Made by a program: the position numbers and the translations under genes. From Selaginella tamariscina (Eukaryota; Streptophyta; Lycopodiopsida; Selaginellales; Selaginellaceae): a stretch of DNA of 64,000 nt. Positions 36,555-47,904 of the stretch are shown here, piece after piece; position 1 is the stretch's first letter, and each line of letters begins with the position of its first letter. The notes under the pieces are model-generated. The model was not told where the DNA came from, ran no database searches, and worked only from the letters and a program-made list of their open reading frames with translations. The stretch is from the NCBI GenBank assembly GCA_003024785.1, contig PUQB01000795.1, forward strand, positions 1-64,000, given 5' to 3'.

Positions 36555-37245
36555 TCCAAGTGTTTAACTAGTATTAATCTTAATCTTAATTATAATTTTA
36601 AAAATTAGCTTAACTAATGTATTTAAGGTAAATTAAGCTTTTCAAATGTGAGAAAATGTGTGTGTCTATATGTTGATGGCATTCATTATGGAGATTTAAT
36701 ATGTTAATTAATTCATGTAAGTGAGAAATCATATATTTTTTATTTATATATTTGTGTTCAAGTAAATTTATTTTAATATTAAAAATGTTTTAGTACTCCA
36801 TTTATAAATGCCACTACATAATTAAAATTATTTTAAATTATTTAATGTAATATATCTTAAGATCATTCTTATTCAAATTTAACATTTTATAATTTTTTTC
36901 CTAAATTAATTAATAAGTTGTTTATGTTTATAGCCAAGGTTTCTAGGGATAATTTAATTTTAAATTTATATTTTTCTTTTTCATAATTTTATACTAATGG
37001 TTAAATTAATAAAAAATTAATTTAATTTTTATGCAATGAAAAGCAATTTTGCACTTTCATGAATTAATTAACATATTGAATCTCCATATTATATGCCAAA
37101 GACTTACGTACAAACACATGCATGTACACACATTTTCTCACATTTGTGAAGTTTAATTTATCTTTAAGTATATTAATTAGTTTATTTATCTGACTATCCC
37201 TTTTTTAATTATAAAATTAATAATAATTAAACTGATGCTTAGGTG
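36555..37245. mobile_element. Long terminal-inverted-repeat element, copy B
   Basis: Both arms match copy A: TTTAAGGTAAATTAAGCTTT near 36616 and CACACATTTTCTCACATTTG with TGAAGTTTAATTTATCTTTA near 37127-37168. The core is shorter than that of copy A. The two copies lie about 200 bp apart in the same orientation. Confidence 0.75.
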
Positions 37246-37778
37246 GCATGCCACGTTATCACCAGCAAACCATGTCATTTAACACATAAGCCTTAAACGT
37301 ATTGCACGATTTTATCTTTTATTCATATTTAAACATGTTACTTACCATAACAAATGTTTTATCAGTAAATTATATATAATTTACTAATTTAGATTAAAAG
37401 TTGTTAAAATATATAAATTAAAATATAGATTTTAACTATATTGAAAACCTTTATGTAAGTTTATTGTTGGACTTAGAATAAAAAAATTAAGACTAATAAA
37501 ATATAAATGTATACATGTATTAAAAAAACATATATATACGCACGTGTATAAAAAAAAAACACATTAGATGTCATTATTTAATAATGTAATATTTGCATTG
37601 TAAGTAATATTATATATTAGATAAAGAAAGACTATTATCTATATTTATATGTATTTATAAATACACAAAAGTAATTTGTATTCAAAATGTTAATGCTACA
37701 AGTTAATAAAATTTTAAAAAATGTATTTCTAAATTTATATATGTTAAGATCGAATGGATTACCACCAATAAATACATA

Positions 37779-37809
<31 letters not shown>

Positions 37810-38043
37810 ATTTATATTGGTGTTTAATTACAATATTATTTTATTTTTGAAATGTTATTTTATATAATTTCAAAACAAAATAATAATTATTTATAATGTA
37901 GTGTCTTTTTAACAATTAGATTTCTTACTAAATCAAATGGTATGTTTAATTAAAGTAAGTTTTATCTTATTGAATTTTACCTTTAATAAATAAAGCTTTA
38001 GGGTTCTTGAATCCTCTGTTTTAGGGTTTTTAGTTCCGGGTCA
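37246..38043. other. AT-rich spacer with (TG)n run
   Basis: It includes a (TG)n tract of about 15 units at 37780-37810. The last part (about 37980-38043) is likely the 5' untranslated region of the next gene; it has two AGGGTTTTTAG-like stretches. Confidence 0.5.
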
Positions 38044-38767
38044 ATGGCAAAGCTGGGACTGGGCTTGGCAGCGATCTGCTATATTGCCATAGATTATCTC
38101 CGTATTACAGCCCCTACATTGCACGATACGTTGCGTCCCATATTGTGGGGTTCTCTGGCACTGGGAGCAATCTCTCGTTCTCTCTCGTATCCCCACTGGT
38201 CAGCTGAATTTCGTAGTGCCTTACTCTTCATCGCATGTCTCCTCTTTATGCTCTCATGTCTTGTTGTGGAGGCCATCTCTGTTCAGTTGTTACCAGTGTC
38301 TTGGCATTGATTGGCACCAGTAAGTTTTATATATATATAGAGAGAGAGAGCGGGGGGGAACACATATATGTTACATATATATATGAATATGTGTAGATAC
38401 ATTTATATAAATGCATGTATCAATTTGTGTGTGTGTGTGGGCGTGCAAAGAGACTTCGATTCTGTTCGCATATATATATATGCATTTTTTTAAAATATGG
38501 ACACGCGCATAAATTTTGAATATACATGTGTCTGCAGTTATATATATGTAGACTATATATATGCATAATAACAGTATAAACACATATAGGCAGAAAGATG
38601 TTTATTTACATTCACGTGTCTGGACTGTGTTCCATTTTGTACTATATAGTAATAATAAACTTTACATTATTTTGGTGTAAATTCTACTTCGTAATTTGCA
38701 GAACTGCAAAACCCTTACCCGACGTGGGACAATGGCTTCTACTTGCACTCAACGAGGTATAGCGCTT

Positions 38768-38802
<35 letters not shown>

Positions 38803-40886
38803 TGTGTGGTGAGAGAGAGAGAAGAGAGAGTAGTTTTCAACATTCTTATGGTGCAGAAACTTCCTTCAACTATAGTTGAAATGCTTCGAGCACCAATTAT
38901 TGGTCTCCATCACTATCTTATGCTCTTCATAATGCTTGCATTCTCTGTGTTGTATGGATGTATTAGAGCTCCTGGGCTAGGGCTTGCTTCAAGATATCTT
39001 TTCACTATGGGAGTTGGCAGACTTCTCAGGTATAAACATTCGCATATATACACATACATGCAAGCATACATACATATAAATATATCTTCATAACTGGTGA
39101 ATAGTTCAATAGTTGAATCACTTGAACTTTAAACAAGCTGAGTTATGGTACCTGTACGTTTCTGTATGTATGGACGTCTATGTTGTAGTTTCTTTTTATG
39201 TACTGATATTTCTTACACACACATTATTTTAGTATAATAATGCAACTATGGCTAATATATCCAGGTAGCAACATTTGTGGGTACAATTCTGCCTTCAGCA
39301 AGGCCTTGGTGTGCTAGAGCAAGGTTCAGAGTACCAGATCATCCTCATCCATGGGCACAAAAGTATTATGTTCCTTATGCTTCTGATCCCAATGCTATCT
39401 CTCATCTGTTGCACACTGATACAGCCTTTGGTAAGTTGATTAGTTTTCATTATTACTATCATATGTATACCATAATATAATAGCACTTTAGTACCATAAT
39501 ATAATATACTAGTTATGTATATAGTGATACTTCTATTGCAGCTGAGGCACCGGAATATCCTGAAGAATATGTACCAAAATGGGGACGGATGCAGTTCTTG
39601 GCCATTTTCTAAGGCCAGTGCATCCAAATGCATCTAACTTTAAAGACGAGTCATGGTTTACTACTTTGAAGAGAGCTGGTGGAGGCTGTAATGATCTTGT
39701 ATTTAGTGGGCATATTCTCGTTTCCGTACTCACAGCCATGGCATGGACGGTAGGCACACACATATATGTTATGTATATGTACAACACACACAGAATACCT
39801 ACATATCATCCATATACACACATGTGTATGTTGCATGGGCTAAGTTTTTGTTGTTTTTGACTAGGAAGCGTATGGGGGATGGTCATCGTATTTATTTGGT
39901 TACTAGTGGCACATTCTGCACAAAGAGAGATTCGGGAGCGGCACCACTACACAGTGGATTCATCTCAGGAATATACGTTGGAATCTTGCTCTGGAGGACG
40001 ACATCTTTCATCTGGTCAGCTGTTGATAGGCGTCAATTTGTCAAGGCAATCGGGTACTCACCAAGCTCTCTCTATATAAATAAATAGATAGATAGATGCA
40101 CATTTACATAACAAATCTATTATATTTATGTATTTACATAAATTGATGTATATACATATATTATATGGGGAAAATTCATCTGTCATATTTGTGTGTATAT
40201 CCCCGAAATTGCATTTTTAGAATATATTTTAGAAACTACATAAAATTTTAAAATATTTGTAATTCATGTTAATAGATCCAATTAATTACAATATAATATA
40301 ATTATTTTAAAAATTTATTGGGATTTTCTTTTTTCATTACAATTTTATTTTATTATAGTTTCAATCTGTTATAAATTAATTTTTTGTATTTATTAATTTT
40401 ACATTCTAATTTTCAACACAATACAATAAATTAATAATAAAAATATTTCGTTAATTTTTTAATAAAGTGTAGGTTTTCTTATATTTAAGTTAAATCTGTC
40501 TTTTGACTTTTATATAAGTTATTAATATATTGTGTTGCTCAGTTTGATAAGGGTATTTAGTAATATTTCAGGGGTATTTAGATAATTTTAACTTATATAT
40601 ATATATATAGTTTACACAATAACATTCTCTTTTCAGGTGAAGAGGATAGAAGATGGGCTTGTTTAAAGCTGCAAAGGATGGAGAGATGGACAAAGTGAGG
40701 GTTTACATCGAACAGTTGCGTGTATTAACGAAGGAGAACGAAACAGGAGATTTGCAAGGCAAGTCCGGAGTTTTCAAAAGTGGGCATTACGTGGGTTTGC
40801 TTCAGCCATTATCATATGTTCTCTGGCGCTTGTGCTCCTTGCATTTACATGGACTGCCGACGGATAAGCTGCCATTTCACAAGTAA
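38044..40886 (+). pseudogene. PAP2/sphingomyelin-synthase-family pseudogene, seven exons
   Basis: Exons with GT-AG borders: 38044-38319, 38702-38756, 38857-39029, 39265-39430, 39542-39749, 39865-40053 and 40637-40886. Readable parts include MAKLGLGLAAICYIAIDYL, APIIGLHHYLMLFIMLAF, ARFRVPDHPHPWAQKYYVPY, RAGGGCNDLVFSGHILVSV and AQREIRERHHYTVD. The last two are the PAP2_C catalytic signature (GGCNDLxxSGH and HHYxVD) of sphingomyelin synthase-like lipid phosphotransferases. Hydrophobic stretches fit a multi-pass membrane protein. The reading frame shifts near the ends of exons 1 and 5, within exon 6 and within exon 7 (WALRGFASAIIICSLALVLL lies in another frame), so a full protein is not encoded unless these are sequencing errors. 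Plant relatives are of unclear substrate. Confidence 0.75.
38763..38833. repeat. Poly-T / (TG)n / (AG)n run in intron 2
   Basis: About 24 T residues, then about 10 TG units, then GAGAGAGA fill most of the intron upstream of exon 3 of the PAP2-like pseudogene. Such runs are also error-prone in sequencing. Confidence 0.9.
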
Positions 40887-43500
40887 ACTAGTTCTGTAAC
40901 CATTTATGTGTGCGTGTACATGTGTATCTACACATATTACCATGTAATATTCAGTTTCTCAATTTATTTGTGTGTGTGTGTGTGTGTCTATTGTGTGTGT
41001 TATTGCAGACATAATATATTAATTAAAATCTTTTTATCCTTTTTAATTATTACAGGAAAAGTCGAACTTATAACCTCACGGTTTTTATTTCTATACAACT
41101 AATTCAGTATTAATCACGACTTATTTAAACAAGAAGAAAAATAAAATATTATGTGATATGTATAAAATTTATAAGAAATATATATGCTGATATATGTCCT
41201 TGTAAATTTATTTTTTACAGAACATTAATTGTTATAACATAATTGTTTACAAAATGAATAAAATTGCTGATTAATATCATTATCTTAGATATTAGATATA
41301 TGTAATCTATATTAATACTTTTTAGAATATGACATTTACAGAAACACTGTTAAAAATTAATAAATAAAATGAGTTCCTTCGTTAATTGTTACGGAAATCC
41401 GGTAAGTATTTTTATGTATGATTAATACTTTTATGTGTGTGTGTGTGTGTGCGTGCGTTGTGCATGTTGTGCGCGCGAATGCACTCCAAATATCACACAC
41501 ATTTTTCAGTAAATTAAACATGTACTGAAATTTAATAAGATACCTCCACGTTATACACATTTAGTTTGATGTACGGATATTTTAATTATCGATTATGTAA
41601 TTGCTTTTATAACCATTCTTTCTTAAAAATGAAATTTTAGAAAAATAACAATATTAATACATAATGATTTTAAAGTTCTGCATGATGAAATAGCATATTA
41701 TTTAAAGTATATTCTAAAATATAATTTTATTTTTATATTAATATTATTGTTAATATTATTATTATTAATAATTGCTCTAAACATGCATAATTTATAAGTC
41801 TTAATACTTATACTGCACCAGGTGAATTTATTAAAAGTATTATTTAAATGCAATGTATTCTACTGTTAAAGTGAAATTTTTATTTTATTATTATTTTAAA
41901 GTATTTTAAGAAATTCAAATGCTTAATTTTAATATTATGCTAAGTGAATTCATTTTTAGTCTTGTGCCAAAACAATAAATAGTGTTTAAAATATCATTTA
42001 ATGTAATGTGATTTTCATTTAATTTTAATTTAATTTAGGACTAATACTTATTGAATTGAATAAAACACTAAATTAAATTCTTAGAAATTATGAATTAAGA
42101 CTTTGGCTTCTTTTATTTTTATTATCATTATTATTTGGAAACATGTTTATTTTATAAAATTTATTATTATTTTGAAACACCCGTGTTTTGTAAAATTTAA
42201 ATACTTTAAAGTTTAAATACAATGTTGACATAGGATAGTGGGGATAATTTAATATCTTAAACATAACATAATGTTAAAACTTATTAAATTAAATTTAAAA
42301 TTAAAAAATTAAATATTCTTACAATTTATTTTCAATGTTGTAATACTTTTTAGATTTTCTATATTTCACACATGTAATGTTAATTAACAAAAATAATGTG
42401 CTATGGTGCATCCATTGTTATCAATACCAAAGATGACGAGGAAAATATAAATATTTCTAAATATTATTTAATTATTATTTAATTTAAGGTTGACTTACTA
42501 ACTTAACTTATGCTTAAATTATGAGATAAGATTGTGAATTTTTTTATGTTATTATTATTGTTGTTAATGTTGTTATAATTTAATTTTTAAACACACACAT
42601 TTTATAAATTTAAATTCTTAAATATTTCCTGTGCAAAGACGATGAAGAATGTTCAAAATAATTTTTAAAATTAATTTGTTTTTGATTTGATTTATCACTA
42701 AAGATGTCTACTTAAGTTTAAATCTGATGGAGAATGTTCAAAATTATTTGTATATAAAACTTATGTTCAGTTTCAAAAAATAAAAACAATGACACCTTTG
42801 CTATTCATTCCTACAGTCACAAAATATTGTAATGCATATTTAGTATAGTTACCTTATAAATAACTATATAAGCTGAATAATATTAGAATATTTAAGTATT
42901 GTTTAAATAATATGTACGGACTAATAATTTAGTTTGGGACGAATTATGGTATTAGTGATAATAATTAATAAATATTAAAAATTAGAAAAAAACACATGTA
43001 TTTAAAAAATTTATATATATATCAAATCATGCATGTATTAATTTTTATTTATATTGTTTAAATACATATAAAATCATTAAAATAATTAACTTAATTAACT
43101 ATAATTAAGGGAGGGGCTGTATAACAGAACTTACCCGTGTGTTTGGTAATATACCGGTGTGTTTAGTTACTAAAATAATTTTTTCTTATTTTGTTTTTTG
43201 TTCATAACTAAATTCAATATTTTACTCGATGGCATTGATAGACAATGCAAAACACATTTTAAACGATAGCACATGAGTCACAAGTCATAGTCCAAATCCC
43301 CAATTAAGATATATGTCTGTGCGTTTATCTACTTGTACAGACCTGTATACCAGTCAGTCCATAATAAACATTATCAACTTATTAAATAATATTTCGCGTG
43401 GGACAAAAGATCAACTGTAACATAAGCCTGACAGAACACACGCACGCACACGTTCGCTCATATATATGGGCTATTATTATATTACGAAAGCATGTAAGAA
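40887..43500. other. AT-rich spacer
   Basis: No gene is recognised in 2.6 kb. There are (TG)n runs near 40970 and 41435, and a loosely repeated TTATTATTTTGAAACAC / TTTTATAAAATTTAAAT motif near 42120-42200 and 42540-42620. Confidence 0.5.
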
Positions 43501-44851
43501 AGCTTTAATACAGTTCAATTGGTAATCTTGGTGTAGCAAATGCCTTCAAAGGGAATTTCCTACTCAGGTGATTCCAGACACTTCTTCCATGCTAAGCATT
43601 TCCTCTTCCACCCTCCACTCAAATGCATGCACAAGATGGGCCAGCGTTATCTCAACCATCCTTAACCCAAGTGACAGACCAGGGCACATTCTCCGGCCCG
43701 ACCCAAATGGTATCAGCTCGTAATCTTTCCCCTAACATCAATGGGTTTCTCACAACCTATCGGGATTAAACACCCCGGTGACTCCCACGCACTTGCATAA
43801 CAAACACAAAGTTAGTCCGTGTGTGTGTTGGGAGAGAGAATGTATACTTTGGATCTCTTCGATTGCCCAAACGTTAATGAAGACGGTTGTTTTTTGGGTA
43901 TCTTATAACCATTGACCACACACTCTTGAGTTGATGCGTGAGGAAACCAACAGAGTCCAGGTGGATGTAAACGAAATGTCTCCTTAACAACAGCACGAAA
44001 ATAGTCAAGTTTACTGAGATCTGCTTAGTTACCATCCGATCACAACCAACTAGACCGTCGATCTCCTGGCGACTTCTCCATATATTTAGGATTTTTTATG
44101 AGCTCAGAGATTGCCCATTCCGTTGTTATTGCGGATGTGTCCGACCCTGCTGAGAGAAATCCTGCATAGAATAAGGGGTAAGATTAAACCCTAAACTCAT
44201 ACCTTAAAACTTACCAGGATCAGAGCTTTGATGTCAGTGTCACTACCCCCTTGAGAGAGAGCACTCAACAACATCCTCTACATCAATTTTCTTGATATTT
44301 CTCGACAACTTGTGTTCGTCCACAATTCTCTGCAATGTGACATCGAGTTTCTTATGTAAAAACTCCATTCTGCTAATAGGACCCTCTTAAATCCAGCCAC
44401 CACAAGAAAGGAACATAGTCCCCTATGATAAATGCCCCCAGTAACTTCGAGATTTCATGCAAATACGCCAAGAAATCCCCCAAAGATGACTCACCAATTA
44501 ACTTCTTATGAAATGCCATCATGCTAATCACATTAGTTAAGCATTTGTAACCTGGTATGAATATCAACTCCATTTTGACCCTCTTTAACTATCGAGTAAG
44601 GAAGCTGGAATCTCCTCTAACCTTATGCTTTGTGATTCCTCTATCCTTCGTACTGTAAATAGCTCTACGACATATCTTCTTCATCATTCTCAGTGTTGTC
44701 CGTACTCCGAAAGTCCCACATCCTTGCGTTATAAACATGAGCCTCGAGCTGTTTCTCTGGCCTTGAAGGATATACATGATGTTATACAGTTGCTATTACA
44801 TTAAATTATTATATTTCTTCTACGAGTATAGGAAAGGACTCAAACAAATTA

Positions 44852-45090
44852 TGCATGTTATAACTAAAATGGGCAGTCTATAGTTTTTTTTAATAATATT
44901 AATAATTTTAAATATTTAATTAACATTTTTAATATTAAGAAATATTCTTTAGAAATAATATATGTTTAAAAAAAGATTTAATTATATATTTATTAAATAA
45001 TTAATTAAAAAAATTAAAACTTAAGCAATAATTAATATTATTTTTTATTTTCATTTTCCTATATCATGCCCATTTTAGTTACAACGTGCN
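44852..45090. mobile_element. MITE, about 240 bp, TTA target duplication
   Basis: The ends TGCATGTTATAACTAAAATG and, from the right side, GCACGTTGTAACTAAAATGG form an imperfect inverted repeat of about 25-28 bp. TTA flanks both sides, as in PIF/Harbinger-type MITEs. The interior is AT-rich and non-coding. Base 45090, at the right terminus, is the only undetermined base (N) in the window. Single ends of the same family occur at 4491 and 20793. Confidence 0.65.
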
Positions 45091-45095
45091 TTACA

Positions 45096-45728
45096 ACTTG
45101 CATCACTATTTAAATTAGAAAATTTAATAATTACTTAAGATAATAAAATAAACTGAGACTTCTAATTTAAAATTATACAGAGAAGTTTCCTCCCTTAATT
45201 CTGGAATAACAACGTAATCACTATATTTGTTTCTTATTTTGAAATATTAGATTGAATCCACGAATAATTAATAATACAATCCTTAATTGAGTATGAAGTA
45301 TATCAAGGTAACACTTCATGGTTCAGACTTATAAATATAAATTTAAAATATATACATTACTGTATAAATTAGTCTCAAAATATTAAACTATTATTTATCA
45401 GAACTAAAATATATAAACAGATCTATTCATATATGATATGTATTTAAATTTATTTAACTTTATAGATGTATAAAAAACTTGTGAAGACATTATATTTACT
45501 TACAATTTACATATTGTAATAATAATATTTATATATTCCTTTTTTCACATTTGCATATATAGTTAATGCATTCATGGATTTATTAAATATTTTAACTTGT
45601 TAAAACAAATTTAGTACATTCTAACATATTTGAATAGTATATATCCAAACCATAATATTTACAATATTTTATACTGTCATTATGCTATTGTTATGTCATG
45701 AACTACTGTATAATATCTTATACAGTAC
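45096..45728. other. AT-rich P450 intron sequence
   Basis: This lies between exons 1 and 2 of the P450 copy A and contains no recognisable feature. Confidence 0.5.
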
Positions 45729-46009
45729 CTGGATGCAAACACAAGATCGTGTGTGGAAAGGACCTCCCTCGCAACTTCAGCTGAAGAAACCACAATGGTC
45801 GGAACTAAACCGAGTTTAACCATCATAATTGGACCGTATTTCTTAGATAGATTGAAGAAGGTTTGATGAGGTAAAGCTCCTAACGTAAGCAAGTTTCCCA
45901 TAATGGGAGGCCTGGCGGACCAGGTGGAAATCGACTGCCTTGTTTTCCTTTGAAAAACCATATTGCAAGCAAAGAAAGAATTGCTATTGCTATAACTATG
46001 GCTTCCATC

Positions 46010-46043
46010 GATTATATACAGTATATAATCTGTCCGATGGATT

Positions 46044-46074
<31 letters not shown>

Positions 46075-47258
46075 TCAATTTGGGAAGAAGATAAACAGCA
46101 ACCACATGACACATGTGACACAAGCCGAGCAAGTGGTGATGGGATGGATCAACCACAAGGAGAGCACGTGGTGATGGGATGGATCAAACTATGGCGTCCA
46201 TCGTTTACATACAATACATAGATTATGTATACATATTGGAATAAATTGGGAAGGTGATTGTATTGTCTTTTTAGAAATGACGTGGCTTCATACATGTATG
46301 TACATGTGGCATCTCATCATGCAAGGATATCTTTATGTCGTTTTTTCAACACACAAAACACGCATTCTGTCGCATGTATGCATGTTTCTATAGAAAATCT
46401 TATACAATGTGAAAGTGAAACAGATAAATTAAACATAGATTAACATGTTAATCTCATCCTGTGTGTGTATACACATGATGCCTTTAACATTTAACAAGCT
46501 CAGCATGTTATATGTGTGTGTGCGTGCCCGTGTGTAAGCATAATACATATAATATGTGCATACGTCTTTTTATGTAAATACATAAGCAATTACATTGTGT
46601 GTAAATGTGCATGTGCATATGCGTGAGTGTGTGTGTGTGAGAAAGAGAGAGCTTGTGTGTGAGTACACAGCCCGTATGTTGTCTCTGTGTGTTTTACATA
46701 TGCATAACATGTGTGTGTGTAATATCAGTACATAAGAAGACACAAACCTACAGGTACCATAACTCAACTTGTATAAATAACTTAAATAGTTCAAGTATTA
46801 AACTGTTCAGCAGTTATAGCATGTACGTATGCATATACATTCGAATGTATATACCTGAGAAATCTGCCATACAATACACGGAATGAGAGCATTACTCTCT
46901 CTCTCTCACACACACACGTATAAATACGTGTGTGTGTGTGTGTGCAAGAGCAACCCACACGAACACGTGCACACATATTTCATTATACATATCTAATGCT
47001 CTCCGGTGCATCTTTATAACAGAATCAAACGATTATGATTGAGACACGAGTACTTGGGCTGATTTTTCCGAGGAATATATAACCAATTGGTTTTATGATC
47101 TAAACCATTTAGGCAATATGGTTTTATTACTCTTTTTAAAAGTTGAAGCTTAAGTTTGATCGAAGTTAACATAAAATGTGTACATGAACACATATATACA
47201 TTGTGTGCATATGTGCTTATCACACACACACACACGTGTGTGTATCTATTTATCTATC

Positions 47259-47289
<31 letters not shown>

Positions 47290-47732
47290 CATCATTTAAG
47301 TTTGCTGGTTGACGCGCGTGTGTATTGGCATGGGTGTGTGTTCACATTAAAGCTAAACATGCAGGAGTTAAAAGACATTGACAAAAAAAATTCTGAAACT
47401 CTTTCATAATAAATATTATATAATAACTTTGAATTATTTTCTGAGAAAAAAATTATGAAACTACAATATTCCAAATATAATAAATTAAACAATATTTAAA
47501 AGTCTCCGATATATACTAATTTCGACCAGGTTATTTTGCATTCGAGTCCAGTTGGATGTGTGTGAGCCCGTGTGTGTAGTAACTAACACTCTAAGACAAT
47601 CTAATCTGTGATTCTGTGGTATTAAACTAGCACATACACACACAGACAACACAAATTGAATCACATTGATTTCTACAATATATTTTATAAATTATATAAA
47701 AATGATCAGTCGTTAGTTGAACTCGTACAACA
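46010..47732. repeat. Microsatellite-rich spacer
   Basis: Several (TG)n and (CA)n runs lie here (near 46625, 46905-46945, 47221-47290). A direct repeat of about 39 bp, with core GTGGTGATGGGATGGATCAA, occurs twice at 46132-46190. No gene is recognised; short open frames are low-complexity. Confidence 0.6.
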
Positions 47733-47759
47733 CATAAAGACTGGGGTCTCGGCGAAAAG

Positions 47760-47890
47760 GAGGCTCCGGCTCAGGAGGCTTCATATTATTCTAGTATATT
47801 CGCGGATATTCTGGTTTATTCTAGCAATATTCTCAAGAATATTCTAGAATATATAAGTTTTTTTAATATGCCGACTGGCTTAATAAAGCA
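47760..47890. promoter_or_regulatory. HSE-like array and GCCGACT motif, MULE II left end
   Basis: TTC triplets recur at multiples of 5 bp (TATTCTAGTATATTCGCGGA, then AATATTCTCAAGAATATTC and TAGAATATAT), the heat-shock element pattern. TGCCGACTGG follows at about 47869. The right end (55555-55615) has CCGACTGAGG and AGAATATTCTAAAATATTCT. Confidence 0.45.
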
Positions 47891-47904
47891 TTTTAATAAA
47901 CCAT

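Larger units (their letters stand above)
43505..46008 (-). pseudogene. Cytochrome P450 (A-type), copy A
   Basis: Three minus-strand exons are seen. Exon 1 (46008-45729) has MEAIVIAI, a membrane anchor, a PPGPPG hinge and [20 protein letters not shown], ending FASR at a GT donor. Exon 2 (about 44764-44215) has ISMMAFHKKLIGESS and GDYVPFLWWLDL. Exon 3 (44161-43505) opens with LSAGSDTSAITTEWAISELI, the I-helix oxygen-binding motif AGxDTS with TTxEW, and later encodes PFGSGRRMCPGLSLGLRMVE with the heme-binding cysteine. The layout fits a plant CYP71-clan enzyme. One base is missing after PPGPPG and further frame changes lie in exons 2 and 3, so it is a pseudogene. Substrate cannot be told. Confidence 0.85.
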
